NCBI GenBank assembly: GCA_013306675.1
Contig: JABLUY010000005.1
Coordinates: 322,692 to 376,651, forward strand
DNA length: 53,960 bases
From: Thraustochytrium sp. TN22
Lineage: Eukaryota; Sar; Bigyra; Thraustochytrida; Thraustochytriidae
Reading direction: 5' to 3'
Both the position numbers and the translations under genes were made by a program. The stretch's first letter is position 1. Each line of letters opens with the position of its first letter. Positions 1-10,902 of this stretch are shown one piece after another. The notes under the pieces are model-generated. The model was not told the DNA's origin, did no database searches, and was given only the letters and a program-made list of their open reading frames with translations.

Positions 1-676
1 AACCCTGCCTGCCTGCCTGCCTGCCCGCCTGGAATCCTTGACGCCGCGCAGCGCTCGCTCGCTCGTGATCGCTCGCGCAGCGACCAGGGGGAACTTGCCA
101 ACTTGTGGAAAGGCTGGACGGCTGGCTGGCTGGCTGTCTGGCTGGCTCGCTGCCAGCGCCGCGGCCTCGGACCTCGGACAGGCTCCGGTGTCGATCCTGA
201 GCGGACGTAGAGTGCCCACGGCGCGCCCTGTGCACGGGTCGCGCGGCCCTTGCCGGGGTCGCGCCCCGTGCAGGGGCCGCGCCCCGTGCAGGGGTCCGGC
301 GGCCCTAGCGGCCGCCGGCGCGGGGACTCGCGGAGGGCCCCCCCCCAGGGGGCAGTGCGCGCGCGCGCGCGGCGGCTTGCGAGGGGGGCAGATAGGGAGA
401 GCGGACGACCGTTGGCGCGCTCATGGGCGGCGCAGCAGGCAGGCAGGCAGGCCATGAAGCAAATCTGGATCGAGGGAGGCAGGCCGGCAGGCAGCACTCT
501 CGCCCCGCGCCACCGCCCGCCCGCCCGCGCCGCGCCGCCGGCAGTCGCGCCGCGCCCTTCTCTCCCCCCCCCCCCCCCCCCCCCCCGCCCGCGCGCCTCG
601 CTTCCGCGCGAGCGCGAGTAACGGAGCGAGCGAGCTAGGGTTGGGCGAGGCATCGCTGATCGGCAGCGTCGCGAAG
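1..676. promoter_or_regulatory. GC-rich leader region upstream of SUB2
   Basis: No supported gene. The stretch opens with a CTGC tetranucleotide tract (8-30), has three tandem near-copies of a unit containing CCCCGTGCAGGGG (about 240-295) that could each fold as a hairpin, an AGGC tract at 437-452, a run of 23 C residues at 564-586, and TAGGGTTGGG at 636-645, which resembles a telo-box. The overlapping short open frames here are Arg/Pro/Gly-rich and look like chance frames in GC-rich DNA. The region is best read as promoter and 5' leader of the helicase gene. Confidence 0.6.
564..586 (+). repeat. 23-nt poly-C homopolymer
   Basis: An uninterrupted run of C lies about 90 bp before the SUB2 start codon. 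On the opposite strand it is a G-run able to form a G-quadruplex. Homopolymers this long are prone to sequencing and length error, so the exact count is uncertain. Confidence 0.85.
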
Positions 677-1945
677 ATGGCGGACGAGGATGGCCTGCTC
701 GACTATGACGAGGAGGAGGCTGAGGTGCAGCAGAAGGCCGCCCAGGGCGATGCCGACAAGGCGAAGAAGGACTCGTATGTGGGCGTGCACGCGTCCGGGT
801 TCAAGGACTTCATGATGAAGCCGGAGCTGATGCGCGCCATCGCGTCGCTGGGCTTCGAGAGCCCGTCGGAGGTGCAGCACAGCTGCATCCCGCAGGCGAT
901 GCTGGGCCAGGACGTCATCTGCCAGGCCAAGTCCGGCATGGGCAAGACGGCCGTCTTCGTGCTCACGACGCTGCACCAGCTGGAGCCTGTGGAGAACCAG
1001 ATCAGCGTCGTGGTGCTCTGCCACACGCGCGAGCTGGCCTTCCAGATCCACCACGAGTACGAGCGCTTCGGCAAGTTCCTCAAGGACATCAAGGCGGCCG
1101 TGTTCTTCGGCGGCGTGTCTGCCGCGGAGCACCGCAAGGTCCTCAAGGAGAGCTGCCCGCACATTGTCATTGGCACGCCGGGCCGCATGCTGCAGCTCTC
1201 GGCCAAGGAGAAGGTCATGGACCTGAGCCACGTCAAGAACTTTGTCATTGACGAGTGCGACAAGGTGCTGGAGAAGCTCGACATGCGCAAGGACGTGCAG
1301 GAGATCTTCCGTGAGACGCCGCACGACAAGCAGGTGATGCTCTTCAGCGCCACCATCAGCGAGGAGATCCGCCCGGTCTGCCGCAAGTTCTGCCAGGACC
1401 CGCACGAGATCTTCATCGACGACCAGTCCAAGCTCACCCTCCACGGCCTGCAGCAGTACTACGTGCCGCTCGAGGAGAGCCAGAAGAACCGCAAGCTCAG
1501 CGACCTGCTGGACGCCATCCAGTTCAACCAGGTCATCATCTTCGTCAGCAAGGTGCAGCGCGCCACCGAGCTCTGCAAGCTCCTGGTCGAGTGCAACTTC
1601 CCGGCCATTTGCTGCACCAGCAAGATGAAGCAGTCCGAGCGCCTCGAGGTGCTCGCCAAGTTCAAGAACTGCGACGCGCGCATTCTCGTCACCACCGACC
1701 TCATGGGCCGTGGTCTCGACGTCGAGAAGGTCAACGCCGTCATCAACTACGACATGTCCGACAGCGCCGACGCCTACCTGCACCGCGTCAACCGCGCCGG
1801 CCGCTTCGGCACCAAGGGCCTCGCCATCACCTTCATCTCTTCCGAGGCCGACAAGACCGTCCTCCAGACTGTGCAGGACCGCTTCGTCGTCAAGATCCCT
1901 GAGGTCCCGGAGACCATTGACGCCTCTACCTACATGACGGCCTAA
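677..1945 (+). CDS. SUB2: DECD-box RNA helicase, UAP56/Sub2/DDX39 family
   Basis: This is a 422-residue ATP-dependent RNA helicase of the spliceosome and TREX mRNA-export complex. Both RecA-like lobes are complete. The ATP-binding loop AKSGMGKT is at residues 84-91, the DECD box that separates this family from ordinary DEAD helicases is at 192-195, SAT is at 224-226, and the motif VI segment [10 protein letters not shown] is near residue 380. The acidic N-terminus ([14 protein letters not shown]) is typical of the family. The start chosen is the ATG at 677; an in-frame ATG at 641 would add 12 residues not seen in relatives. There is no intron. The gene is convergent with the SDR gene downstream. 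Function is secure from motifs and length. Confidence 0.98.
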   Translation: MADEDGLLDYDEEEAEVQQKAAQGDADKAKKDSYVGVHASGFKDFMMKPELMRAIASLGFESPSEVQHSCIPQAMLGQDVICQAKSGMGKTAVFVLTTLHQLEPVENQISVVVLCHTRELAFQIHHEYERFGKFLKDIKAAVFFGGVSAAEHRKVLKESCPHIVIGTPGRMLQLSAKEKVMDLSHVKNFVIDECDKVLEKLDMRKDVQEIFRETPHDKQVMLFSATISEEIRPVCRKFCQDPHEIFIDDQSKLTLHGLQQYYVPLEESQKNRKLSDLLDAIQFNQVIIFVSKVQRATELCKLLVECNFPAICCTSKMKQSERLEVLAKFKNCDARILVTTDLMGRGLDVEKVNAVINYDMSDSADAYLHRVNRAGRFGTKGLAITFISSEADKTVLQTVQDRFVVKIPEVPETIDASTYMTA

Positions 1946-2609
1946 TTTAGGGGGCGCCGCCCCCGCATCCCTCGTAAATCGATCCTTTCGCCACGCGCGC
2001 GCGAGACCAGCGCTTCGCACCACAAACACATGCATGCCATACATACAAACCACTGAGCTGGACCACGGAGAGAAAGAAGGAAGACAGAGGAGGAGGAGTA
2101 GAAATTGAAAATGGAGCGCGCACCGCAAGCAGCAGCAGCAGCAACAGCAGTAGCATGGCATTCCTGCCGAGAGCAAAGGTGTCCGGAGCGCGGAGAGCAC
2201 AGAGACGACCTGCGAACGGAGAGCTACCTACGGCTGGGAAAAGCCTACGATACGCGCACATTGACAGGAGAGTCGTGTCGTTCCAGAGTAGTAGCTGCAC
2301 TTGGCCGCGCATGCGCGTGTCGTTGCTCTCACATTGAGGACGGCCGCTGCACTTGAGAGTCTCATTTTCATCCTTTGTCGTGTTCAAAGAGAGCGCGCTC
2401 TGTGTGCGTTTCCTCGGGCGGCCTTTTGTTTCGTGCTGTGCTGTGCCGTGCTGTGCTGTGCAAACAAGGCGATGAGCGCGATGCGAGTTTCTCAGCGCCA
2501 CGGTTCGCCTGCTCGTCTCGGTCGCAAACACGTTTGTCACAAGAAAGCAAATAAAATTAGAAGCATCCTTGGGAGGAGAGAGGGTCTGTGGTTGGGCCCC
2601 GTCGAAGTT
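1946..2609. other. Convergent 3' region between SUB2 and the SDR gene
   Basis: No gene is supported. The stretch holds the 3' untranslated parts of two convergent genes. It is less GC-rich than the coding regions and contains an AATAAA at 2549 on the plus strand. The long minus-strand frame covering it is antisense to SUB2 and is Leu/Cys-rich low complexity, so it was not called. Confidence 0.6.
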
Positions 2610-3413
2610 TTAGCTGGACAGACCCTTGCCGCGGCGCGCCACCGGGTGCGAGGACGCGAGGCCACCGTCGACGCAGAGGAACTGGCCGTTCACGTAAGAC
2701 GCCTCGTCCGAGGCAAGAAAGAGAGCAACCTTGGCGATCTCGACAGGCTCGCCATAGCGCTGCATGGGGTTGATCTGGCCGACCTTGTCCCGAATGCCCT
2801 TGGCATCCACAATATCAAAGATCGGCTTGGTCATGCCAGTCTCAATGATGCCGGGGCAGATGCAGTTGCAGCGGATGTTGGTGCCAGTGCACTGGTTGGC
2901 CACGACGCGGCACAGGTTGATGACGGCCGCCTTGCTGGCCGAGTAGCTGGCGTCGCCGGCGCCGCTGCGCACGCCGGCCACGCTGGCGGTGGCCAGAAGA
3001 GCGCCGCCCGTGTTCTGCTCGTTCATCTTGAGAAAGGCGTACTTGAAGCACAGAAACACGCCCGTCACGTTGATGCGCAGCATCTTGTCGAAGCCCTCGG
3101 CCGTCTCGTCCCAGAACGGGCCGCCGAAGGCAATGCCGGCGTTCGCATAGCAGACATCGATGCCGCCGAACTCCTTGCAGCAGCGCTCCACGAGATCCTT
3201 GACCTGCGCGTCGCTGCTCACGTCGCACAGCTGGTACACCACGTTGCCCTTGCCGAGCTTGGCCGCCAGCTGCGCGGTCTCCTTGAGGCCGGCCTCGGCC
3301 ACATCGGCTGCCACCACGAGACCACCCTCCTTGGCGTACTCGAGCACCGTCGCGCGGCCAATGCCGGACGCCGCGCCCGTCACCACGCACCGCTTGCCTT
3401 CCATGCGCCCCAT
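2610..3413 (-). CDS. Short-chain dehydrogenase/reductase (SDR)
   Basis: A 267-residue classical SDR that should oxidise or reduce a carbonyl/alcohol with NAD(P)(H). The nucleotide-binding motif TGAASGIG is at residues 12-19, the NAG motif at 91-93, the catalytic Ser near 144, and the YSASK signature gives Tyr157 and Lys161. A CPGIIETGM segment matches the usual PG motif after the active site. Length is standard for the class and the frame is complete without introns. No signal peptide, and the C-terminus GLSS is not a peroxisomal signal. Substrate cannot be read from sequence; beta-ketoacyl reductase-like or short-chain alcohol dehydrogenase roles are equally possible. Confidence 0.93.
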   Translation of the reverse strand: MGRMEGKRCVVTGAASGIGRATVLEYAKEGGLVVAADVAEAGLKETAQLAAKLGKGNVVYQLCDVSSDAQVKDLVERCCKEFGGIDVCYANAGIAFGGPFWDETAEGFDKMLRINVTGVFLCFKYAFLKMNEQNTGGALLATASVAGVRSGAGDASYSASKAAVINLCRVVANQCTGTNIRCNCICPGIIETGMTKPIFDIVDAKGIRDKVGQINPMQRYGEPVEIAKVALFLASDEASYVNGQFLCVDGGLASSHPVARRGKGLSS

Positions 3414-4205
3414 GCTGCCCTCGCGCGCTGCTCGCTGCTCGCTGCTCGCTAGCTGGTCTGTATCTGATTCGGGTCTGGCGCTGCTGTTTTTGCCTGCGGC
3501 TGCTCAGTCCGCTCGACCTCACCTCTTCTAAACCCGGGTCCTCCAATGGGCACAGAAGAGGGAGGGGAGGAGGGAGGCTGACTAAGGAGCGGAGCGAGGA
3601 GCGAGCCCGGACGAACCCGTCTTCGTGGTACGCACGCACGGCTCGGCTGGGGCACTGGCAGACCAAGGCTTGTGCTGCGCGTTGGGGTGGACTGCGGTGG
3701 GCACTGGCCTGGCAGCGGACTCCGCATCACTTTGTACGCCTTTGTATCCTCAGGCCCTCATGCCGTGGTGTGACACATAAGTTACCGTGGTGGGTATGGC
3801 GCAACAAGGTAAATCAAAGTTGTCTTGGCGCGCCGCGCAGGCGCGCGCAAGGGGAAGGGATCTCGGGGTCAAGACCAACGGGAATGGGCTGTCGATAAGC
3901 GCAAGGGTGTGGCCTCAGACATACAGAATTGACCTGATTCTACAATGATGGGGGTAAGCAGGTGAGCAACGATCACTCGAGCAAGCACCGTAAGAGTGCG
4001 GTTCCTTGCGTCGCAAACTCTGTTTAGGAGCCGACAGGACAGATGTGATTCTCTCTGCCTGGGCGTTGTCATTTTCAGCGACGCAATGCTCCGTGAAGAG
4101 AGAGTCCGAGGACATCTCGCACGCTCAAATGCCTCCATCGTGCGCTGCTCGCTGCTCGCGATCTGCTTCAATATGGAGCTTCTCGTGTGTGTTTATGTTT
4201 GCGGC
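3414..4205. other. Upstream region of the SDR gene
   Basis: No gene is supported. A motif built from gctgctcgctgctcg occurs just upstream of the SDR start (about 3425-3450) and again at 4140-4156. Short frames on both strands exist but show no recognisable domain. Confidence 0.45.
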
Positions 4206-4730
4206 AAGCTTCGCCGGAGGCCCTTGGCGGGTGACTGCATGATGCTCATCTCCTTTGACCGCTTTGTGTGCGCCGCGATGAAGTTCCTGGCCGCCAACTC
4301 GACGTCGAGCAGCCACGAGGAACCAGGATTCGCGCCATTCGCCACAAGCTTGCACTTCTTGCTTCCCTGATGCTCCGCGACTCGCCAAACTAAGCCGTCC
4401 TCATCCTTGAACGTCCTCCCCGCGAGCGCCTCGCACAGCCACGCCGCTCACGCGCTCCGCGTGGTCGCGCCCTGCGCCTCCGTGCGCGCGTCGAGCGCCA
4501 CTTCGCTGCTATTCCGCCTCTGCCCCCACTCAGCGCATACCATTTCGATCGGGGCCTGGTACCCGGGTGGGTGGGGAGTATCGCTGCAACATGAACAATG
4601 TGCAACAATTTGGACGGACTCGAGGACGGACTCCACCTACAAGCTCATTGGCCACATGATGGCCTGGTGGTAGAGTATCACATCAAAAGTCCTCCCGCCC
4701 TTCTCGGTGGCAAGTTCTAAGTAGGAACCT
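4206..4730 (-). pseudogene. Possible decayed coding sequence with in-frame stops
   Basis: One minus-strand frame reads through roughly 500 bases and is broken by only two stops, a TAG near 4637 and a TGA near 4445, before a TAA at about 4206. The last part, including the segment LVANGANPGSSWLLDVELA, looks like real protein, and its third codon positions are clearly richer in G/C than the other positions, as in the intact genes here. An alternative is a small spliced gene: the upstream stop sits inside a GTAGGT donor-like site. I do not recognise the family. It lies in the divergent gap between the SDR and glutathione reductase genes. Confidence 0.3.
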
Positions 4731-5099
4731 TTACAGCCCGCCTTCACTTCGCCGCGCTGAGCGCTCCGCTTCGCTTCGCCTCGGCTGCCCTCGCTCCGCG
4801 CCCCGCCCGCCTCGCCAGTCGCCTCGCCAGCCCGACCAGAGCGGCCTTGACGGCGCTTGTCGATTTGTGCGCTGCGGCAGCTCCGCAAGCCGGCGACTCA
4901 AGAGCCGCCTCCTCGGCTCTCGGCGGCTCCCAGCTCCAACTTCGAGTCGCTGGCCTGCGCCGTGGTCGCGCCCGTCACCGCGGCGTCACCGCGGCCGCCT
5001 TGTGCATCGGCCCTTCGCGGAAATGCCGAGCACGGCGCCCGGCTTTTCTCGCGCTTTTGCCGCCGCGCATCTCTGCTCCTCCACTGTAGGCCTAATCAT

Positions 5100-5107
5100 T
5101 ATAAATA
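5100..5107 (+). promoter_or_regulatory. Candidate TATA box of glutathione reductase
   Basis: TATAAATA lies in one of the few AT-rich spots of the intergenic region, about 260 bp before the glutathione reductase start codon. If used, transcription would start around 5130 and the AGGC tracts at 5157-5262 would lie in the 5' untranslated leader. Confidence 0.45.
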
Positions 5108-5154
5108 ACAAGACTGCTCAACTTGAAGTTCAACACGCCATTCGTCGGCAGCCT

Positions 5155-5155
<1 letters not shown>

Positions 5156-5198
<43 letters not shown>

Positions 5199-5262
5199 CG
5201 GCAGCAGATCCCAAGCGCGCGAGGGAGCGGCAGGCAGGCAGGCAGGCAGAGGCAGGCAGGCC
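5156..5262 (+). repeat. AGGC tetranucleotide tract upstream of glutathione reductase
   Basis: About eleven AGGC units run from 5156 to 5200, followed by shorter runs at 5230-5262. The AGGC strand is the sense strand of the downstream gene and the last units are about 100 nt from its ATG. Confidence 0.9.
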
Positions 5263-5360
5263 CCGACGCGCAGGGCGGCCCCGCGGCGCGGCGAGCGGCA
5301 GAGCGCGTTCGCAGCCAGCCCCGACCGCGGGTGTATCATCTACTCATCATCCTCCGCTTC

Positions 5361-7066
<1,706 letters not shown>

Positions 7067-7418
7067 ACGACAAAACGTTCGGTGGCCTTCCGCCTGCGAG
7101 CGACGAAAAACTGATTTTTCAGCACTGCAAGGCCCTTGGTTGGTCTCTTCTCACGGACGGACTTGGAGCATGCACCTTGCGACTGCACTGACAAGCGGGT
7201 CGCGGGGCGAGGAATAAACGATCTCCTTTTAGCACTGCAAAACCCTTCATGCCGTTGATTGGTAAGTCCTCTCAAAGATTTGGAACGTGCCCGTACCGCT
7301 GCAAGAGGCGTGACGGGTCGGCGATTTCGTCAAGATTTTCAAGCTGGAGAAGAAGATGCAGGGGTACCTGGTACCCTCCCTACCCGGTCCTTTTGCGAAA
7401 AAGATTTGTATTCTCAGA
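7067..7418. other. Convergent 3' region, glutathione reductase / EF-hand gene
   Basis: No gene. An AATAAA at 7213-7218 is about 147 nt past the glutathione reductase stop and could be its polyadenylation signal. The motif AGCACTGCAA occurs at 7120 and again at 7231 with weakly similar flanks, a hint of an old short tandem duplication. Confidence 0.5.
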
Positions 7419-7879
7419 TCAAAGTGTAGCAGCCAAGGCGCGCTCCTTGCGCTTGTCCTGAATGCGCTTGACGGCGGTAAGGTAGCCCCCAATGACCTTG
7501 TTGAAGGTGTGCTCATCGAGGCGCCCGAGCATAGCGGAGAACTCAATCCACTCGCGCCGAGACACCATGCCATCGCCATCCTTGTCGGCCCGCTCTAGCT
7601 GCGTCTGCGCCTCGTCCTCGGAGACCTGGCAGCCGTTCACTGCGTCGCGGGAAAGGAAAGCCAAGTCAGTCTTCATCGCCTCGAACTCTGCAGCCAGCCA
7701 GAGACTTAGGCAGACTACAAGAGAGACGCACTCGCTTCGCCGAGCGTCGCGAAGGAGCGAACGTCCAGGAACTCGCACTTGTCCGCGTCGAGCGCGTCGA
7801 AGAGCTCATTCAGGAGCGCCTCGTACGACGGGTGCATCGTCGCAGGCCGCGAGGGCGCCTCATTCCAATCTGCCCGCAT
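7419..7879 (-). CDS. Small EF-hand calcium-binding protein, two exons
   Basis: Exon 1 (7879 down to 7732) and exon 2 (7687 down to 7419) join across a 44-nt GTGCGT...CAG intron to give 138 residues. The second EF-hand loop is canonical, D-K-D-G-D-G-M-V-S-R-R-E, while the first (DADKCEFLDVRS) is degenerate and may not bind calcium. The tail is basic (KRIQDKRKERA). It probably acts as a calcium sensor in the cytoplasm, but no target is evident. The intron is much shorter than the other four in the window, so its edges are less certain. Without splicing, the exon 2 frame would start with a poor hydrophobic N-terminus. An internal ATG at 7837 is an alternative start. Confidence 0.72.
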
Positions 7880-8713
7880 AGTCCCGCGCCCGCCCGCCCC
7901 GCTTCACACCCCCTCGTGCCCATCCAGCCCACGATCATCCATCGCACCGCACCGCACCGCACCGCGCCGCACCGCTTTTTGGGCACTTTCTTTCCTCGCG
8001 CGCTCTTGTGTGAAGTGCTGGCACTGGCACTGGGAGTAACGGTTCCGATTCGTTGGAGAACGAACGCACCGGCGGCGCGCAAAGCTGAGAAAGCTCAGCC
8101 CAAGGTGCTCACCGTCATGGGCGACTCTGCACGGACTGCACTCAGGCTCAGCTGTGCGACTGCCAGTGCATTGCACAGGTAGACTTCAACTGCAGCTACT
8201 TGGTAAGTTATTACATGTCAGCACTACACCTCGTGCCACAAGTGGCGGGCAGCGGCTGGCCGCAGCGGCCGACTGGGAGAATGCAACGGGCATGCAGGCA
8301 GGACTCAAGATGGCGGTGCTCCGACGAAGGCCTTCCAATGCAACGGGGCGGTGCACGAAGGCATAACTCAGGTCCGAGCTCCGACATTTGATTTGACTTC
8401 GGCGTGGCCTACAACGCTCAGGCTGGTCCTAGCTAGCTGCCATCGATCCGGCCTGTCATCTCGACGGGGTGTGCGAGATCCGGCAGCCGGGGACACCTCA
8501 ACCGGCAGCCGTGGCCGCGGACAGCTCAAGAAGGTAGCGCTTCCCGCCGCTGCCCGCAGGGTGTGCCGTGCCACGCCTCCCTCCCTCCCGGGCGGCGGCT
8601 CGCAAACTCCTCAAACAAGTGCCGAAAGCGCGGAATCAATCGCGCGGTCGCCCGACCGCCCGCACATCGTCATCGACGTGAGCGCGGGCGTGGAGAGGCC
8701 AGCTTACGGTGCG
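7880..8713. promoter_or_regulatory. Divergent intergenic region, EF-hand / RGS gene
   Basis: Shared upstream region of two divergent genes. A CACCG-type pentamer repeat lies at 7942-7975. The RGS reading frame is open upstream of 8714 to 8351, but that part is low-complexity and has no domain, so it is treated as leader. No other gene is seen. Confidence 0.5.
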
Positions 8714-9490
8714 ATGGCGGCGCTGCCAGCGGTGCCGAAGCTGGAGGCGGGTTTCGCGGCACGCAGCCGCCTGAACGAGGCGCTCTCCAAGGAGGAACTG
8801 CAGGAGCTCTATGACATGTACTTCGATAAGACCAAGCGCAAAGGTTCCGATACGGTGGCCAACTACACTGTGATGCAGCCGAACATTCGGAACTCGCGCG
8901 TCACCGGGACCTGCGTTGGCCAGGTTGTCGGCGAGGGCAAGGCAAAGATGATGGACCGCAGCATCTCGCTGGAGCGCGTTCTGCAGGACGAGGACTGCAC
9001 CAGGCTCTTCTTTGCTTTCGCCACGGTCCGCCTGGTGAACGAAAACATCCTCTTTTGGCACGCCGTGGAGACATTTCAGAATAGCGACTGGAAGGCCAAC
9101 CGTGTCCTGGGCATCGATGACCAAACCGCCAAGCTTGACCGCTTCAACTGGGCCAAAAACATCTTCAAGGAGTTTCTCGACGAACGCGCGCCCGTCGAGG
9201 TCTGCGTGCCGAGCGAGATGCTCGATGGGCTGCGCAAGCGAATCTTCTTTGGCGGCGCGGATGATGAAATCCCTGCGAGTCTATTTGTCGAGGCGCAAGC
9301 GCACGTCTTCCGCGACATGGAGAAGGGGCTCTTCCGCGAGTTCCTCTCCTCCCTCAACCACACCGGGCTCAAGCTCATTTCCGAGCGCCTCGAGCACTCC
9401 TCTGCGCCGGGGCTCGCCACGGCTACCGCCATGCGCATGACGGCGCGGCGCGCCACCTCGACTCGCAACGTGCTCGAGAGCAAGAAGTGA
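8714..9490 (+). CDS. RGS-domain protein
   Basis: A 258-residue protein with one regulator-of-G-protein-signalling domain, residues about 86-213. It runs from SLERVLQDEDCTRLFFAFA through the NILFWHAVETFQ helix, the WAKNIFKEFL segment, and the final VFRDMEKGLFREFL helix, the expected order of RGS helices. Such domains speed GTP hydrolysis by G-alpha subunits. The N-terminal 85 residues are unassigned and the C-terminus is Ser/Thr/Arg-rich. The start at 8714 is the first ATG next to the conserved part; the frame stays open upstream to 8351, so a longer protein cannot be excluded. The second, larger RGS protein at 38.4 kb is not a close copy. Confidence 0.88.
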   Translation: MAALPAVPKLEAGFAARSRLNEALSKEELQELYDMYFDKTKRKGSDTVANYTVMQPNIRNSRVTGTCVGQVVGEGKAKMMDRSISLERVLQDEDCTRLFFAFATVRLVNENILFWHAVETFQNSDWKANRVLGIDDQTAKLDRFNWAKNIFKEFLDERAPVEVCVPSEMLDGLRKRIFFGGADDEIPASLFVEAQAHVFRDMEKGLFREFLSSLNHTGLKLISERLEHSSAPGLATATAMRMTARRATSTRNVLESKK

Positions 9491-9722
9491 ACGGCGATAC
9501 GGAGACAGAGAAGACACGTGCACAACTCTATCTTTGTAATCTTATCGCGACTCATCAAAGGAAAGTTAAAATGGAAGTTAACATTATCAATCTCAGTGCG
9601 AAGTGAGCGGTTGGAGAACCGAACTCAGAGTCTCAGACCCTTGATGGCTTACGTGATGCTGGATTGTGGGAGGGTACTTGCTTGAAAGGTACGAAGTTGA
9701 CGGGCAAGAGCGGGCTGGCTAG

Positions 9723-10532
9723 CTAGTTGCATGCGTCCAGGAGATGATAGTGCCTGCCCTCTCCCCGCAGTGGCTCAAAGGCATACAACGCGAGATCTAT
9801 CCACTCGGGCCGCTCTGCGTCATCGTCGAAGCGAATGAGATGCTGAGGTCGAGACGAGGGCCCGCGTCGCCGCCGGACGTCCACGATCGTACCTCGCCGT
9901 GGCCGCTTACTCATTGACACCTGTACGCGCGAATTCTCGAGCTCCTCCAGAGAGCAAACGCGGCGGTCACGCCAAAAGTATACCTCCTGGGGGCCGGTGG
10001 GCGCCTTGCGTGTGCGAGGTTGCAAGTCAACATCGGCGGGCTGCGAACCTGTCTTTGCAGCTGGCGCGGGCCGACTCCGCTTCGCCTTCTGTCGCAGCTT
10101 GAGCTTGAGCTCTTTGCGCTGCGCAGCCTCCTCATCATCGTGCGTCGCGCTGCTGCTACTGTTACTGCTGCTGCTGCTGCCGTGCGCAGCGTCGCCCTCG
10201 GCTCCGCCGCCGCCGCCGTTCGGCGCTGGGTGCCAGATGCCGAGTCCATGCCGCAAGTCACGGCTCATTGGGCCCTTCCAGACGCTCCCGTCCGCCACAT
10301 GATACACGCCGTGTCCGTGCATCGCGCCGTGGTCCCACTCGCCGTCATACTTGAGTCTCCCGCCAGCCAGCCAGAGCTCGCCCGCGCCGTGCGGGAAGCC
10401 GCTCGCGTCCGTATCGCCGATGTACTTGCTGCCATCGGCGCGCACGTGTGTTCGCCGCTCCAGCTCCGCCTGCTGCTCCTCCGCGAGTCGCGTCAGAGTC
10501 TGCATCCGCTCCAAGAACGCCGCGTCACCCAT
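9723..10532 (-). CDS. MORN-repeat protein with C-terminal Tudor-like segment
   Basis: A 269-residue protein. Residues about 30-95 contain two to three MORN-type repeats (GFPHGAGELW, YDGEWDHGAMHGHGVYHVADGS, DLRHGLGIW), which usually bind membranes or act as scaffolds. A Gly/Ser/Asn low-complexity spacer and a basic Lys/Arg stretch follow. The C-terminal part, with GTIVDVR and HLIRFDDDAERPEWIDL, resembles Tudor-like folds of chromatin readers, where acidic and aromatic residues line the pocket. The start is the second ATG (10532), since it precedes the helical N-terminus; 16 further residues are possible from 10580. The combination suggests a scaffold or chromatin-linked role, but this is inference. 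Confidence 0.72.
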   Translation of the reverse strand: MGDAAFLERMQTLTRLAEEQQAELERRTHVRADGSKYIGDTDASGFPHGAGELWLAGGRLKYDGEWDHGAMHGHGVYHVADGSVWKGPMSRDLRHGLGIWHPAPNGGGGGAEGDAAHGSSSSSNSSSSATHDDEEAAQRKELKLKLRQKAKRSRPAPAAKTGSQPADVDLQPRTRKAPTGPQEVYFWRDRRVCSLEELENSRVQVSMSKRPRRGTIVDVRRRRGPSSRPQHLIRFDDDAERPEWIDLALYAFEPLRGEGRHYHLLDACN

Positions 10533-10902
10533 GACGTCGCAGATGCCGCCGCCCGGCGAAAGCCAAAAAAAGCGAACCAAGCAAGGTCCGCAGCGAGAGG
10601 AGACGCCAGGGCGACAGCGGCCAAGCGGGTTGGGGCGAGCAAGCAGGCGCCTGTCGCGACCGAGGCGCGACGGCGTCTAACTTAGATTTACATCCTCGTG
10701 ACTGCCAGAAGTACGTCTTTGCCCGAGCCGCCGGAACATGATGGTACACACCTGCTGTTGGCTCGCGCCGCCGACGCGGAGGCACTGACTCTTGGCAGTG
10801 GAAGAGGGTCTCAATTGGTTGCTTGTAGGATACAATTAAAAGGCTTTGTCGGTTTATGTGTGCTCGTCCTGCTTGGTTGTGTTTGCTCATGTACTTCTTT
10901 CC
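10533..10902. other. Short intergenic region between two minus-strand genes
   Basis: Upstream of the MORN gene and downstream of the BUD23-like gene. It is T-rich near 10880-10930 on the plus strand. No gene is supported. Confidence 0.5.

Noticed and set aside
1-30. Telomere end at the window start (aaccctgcc...)
   Set aside because: Only one partial telomere-like unit; the rest is a CTGC microsatellite.
635-2200. 521-codon open frame antisense to SUB2
   Set aside because: It is a shadow frame of a secure helicase gene; high third-position GC keeps antisense frames open in this genome.
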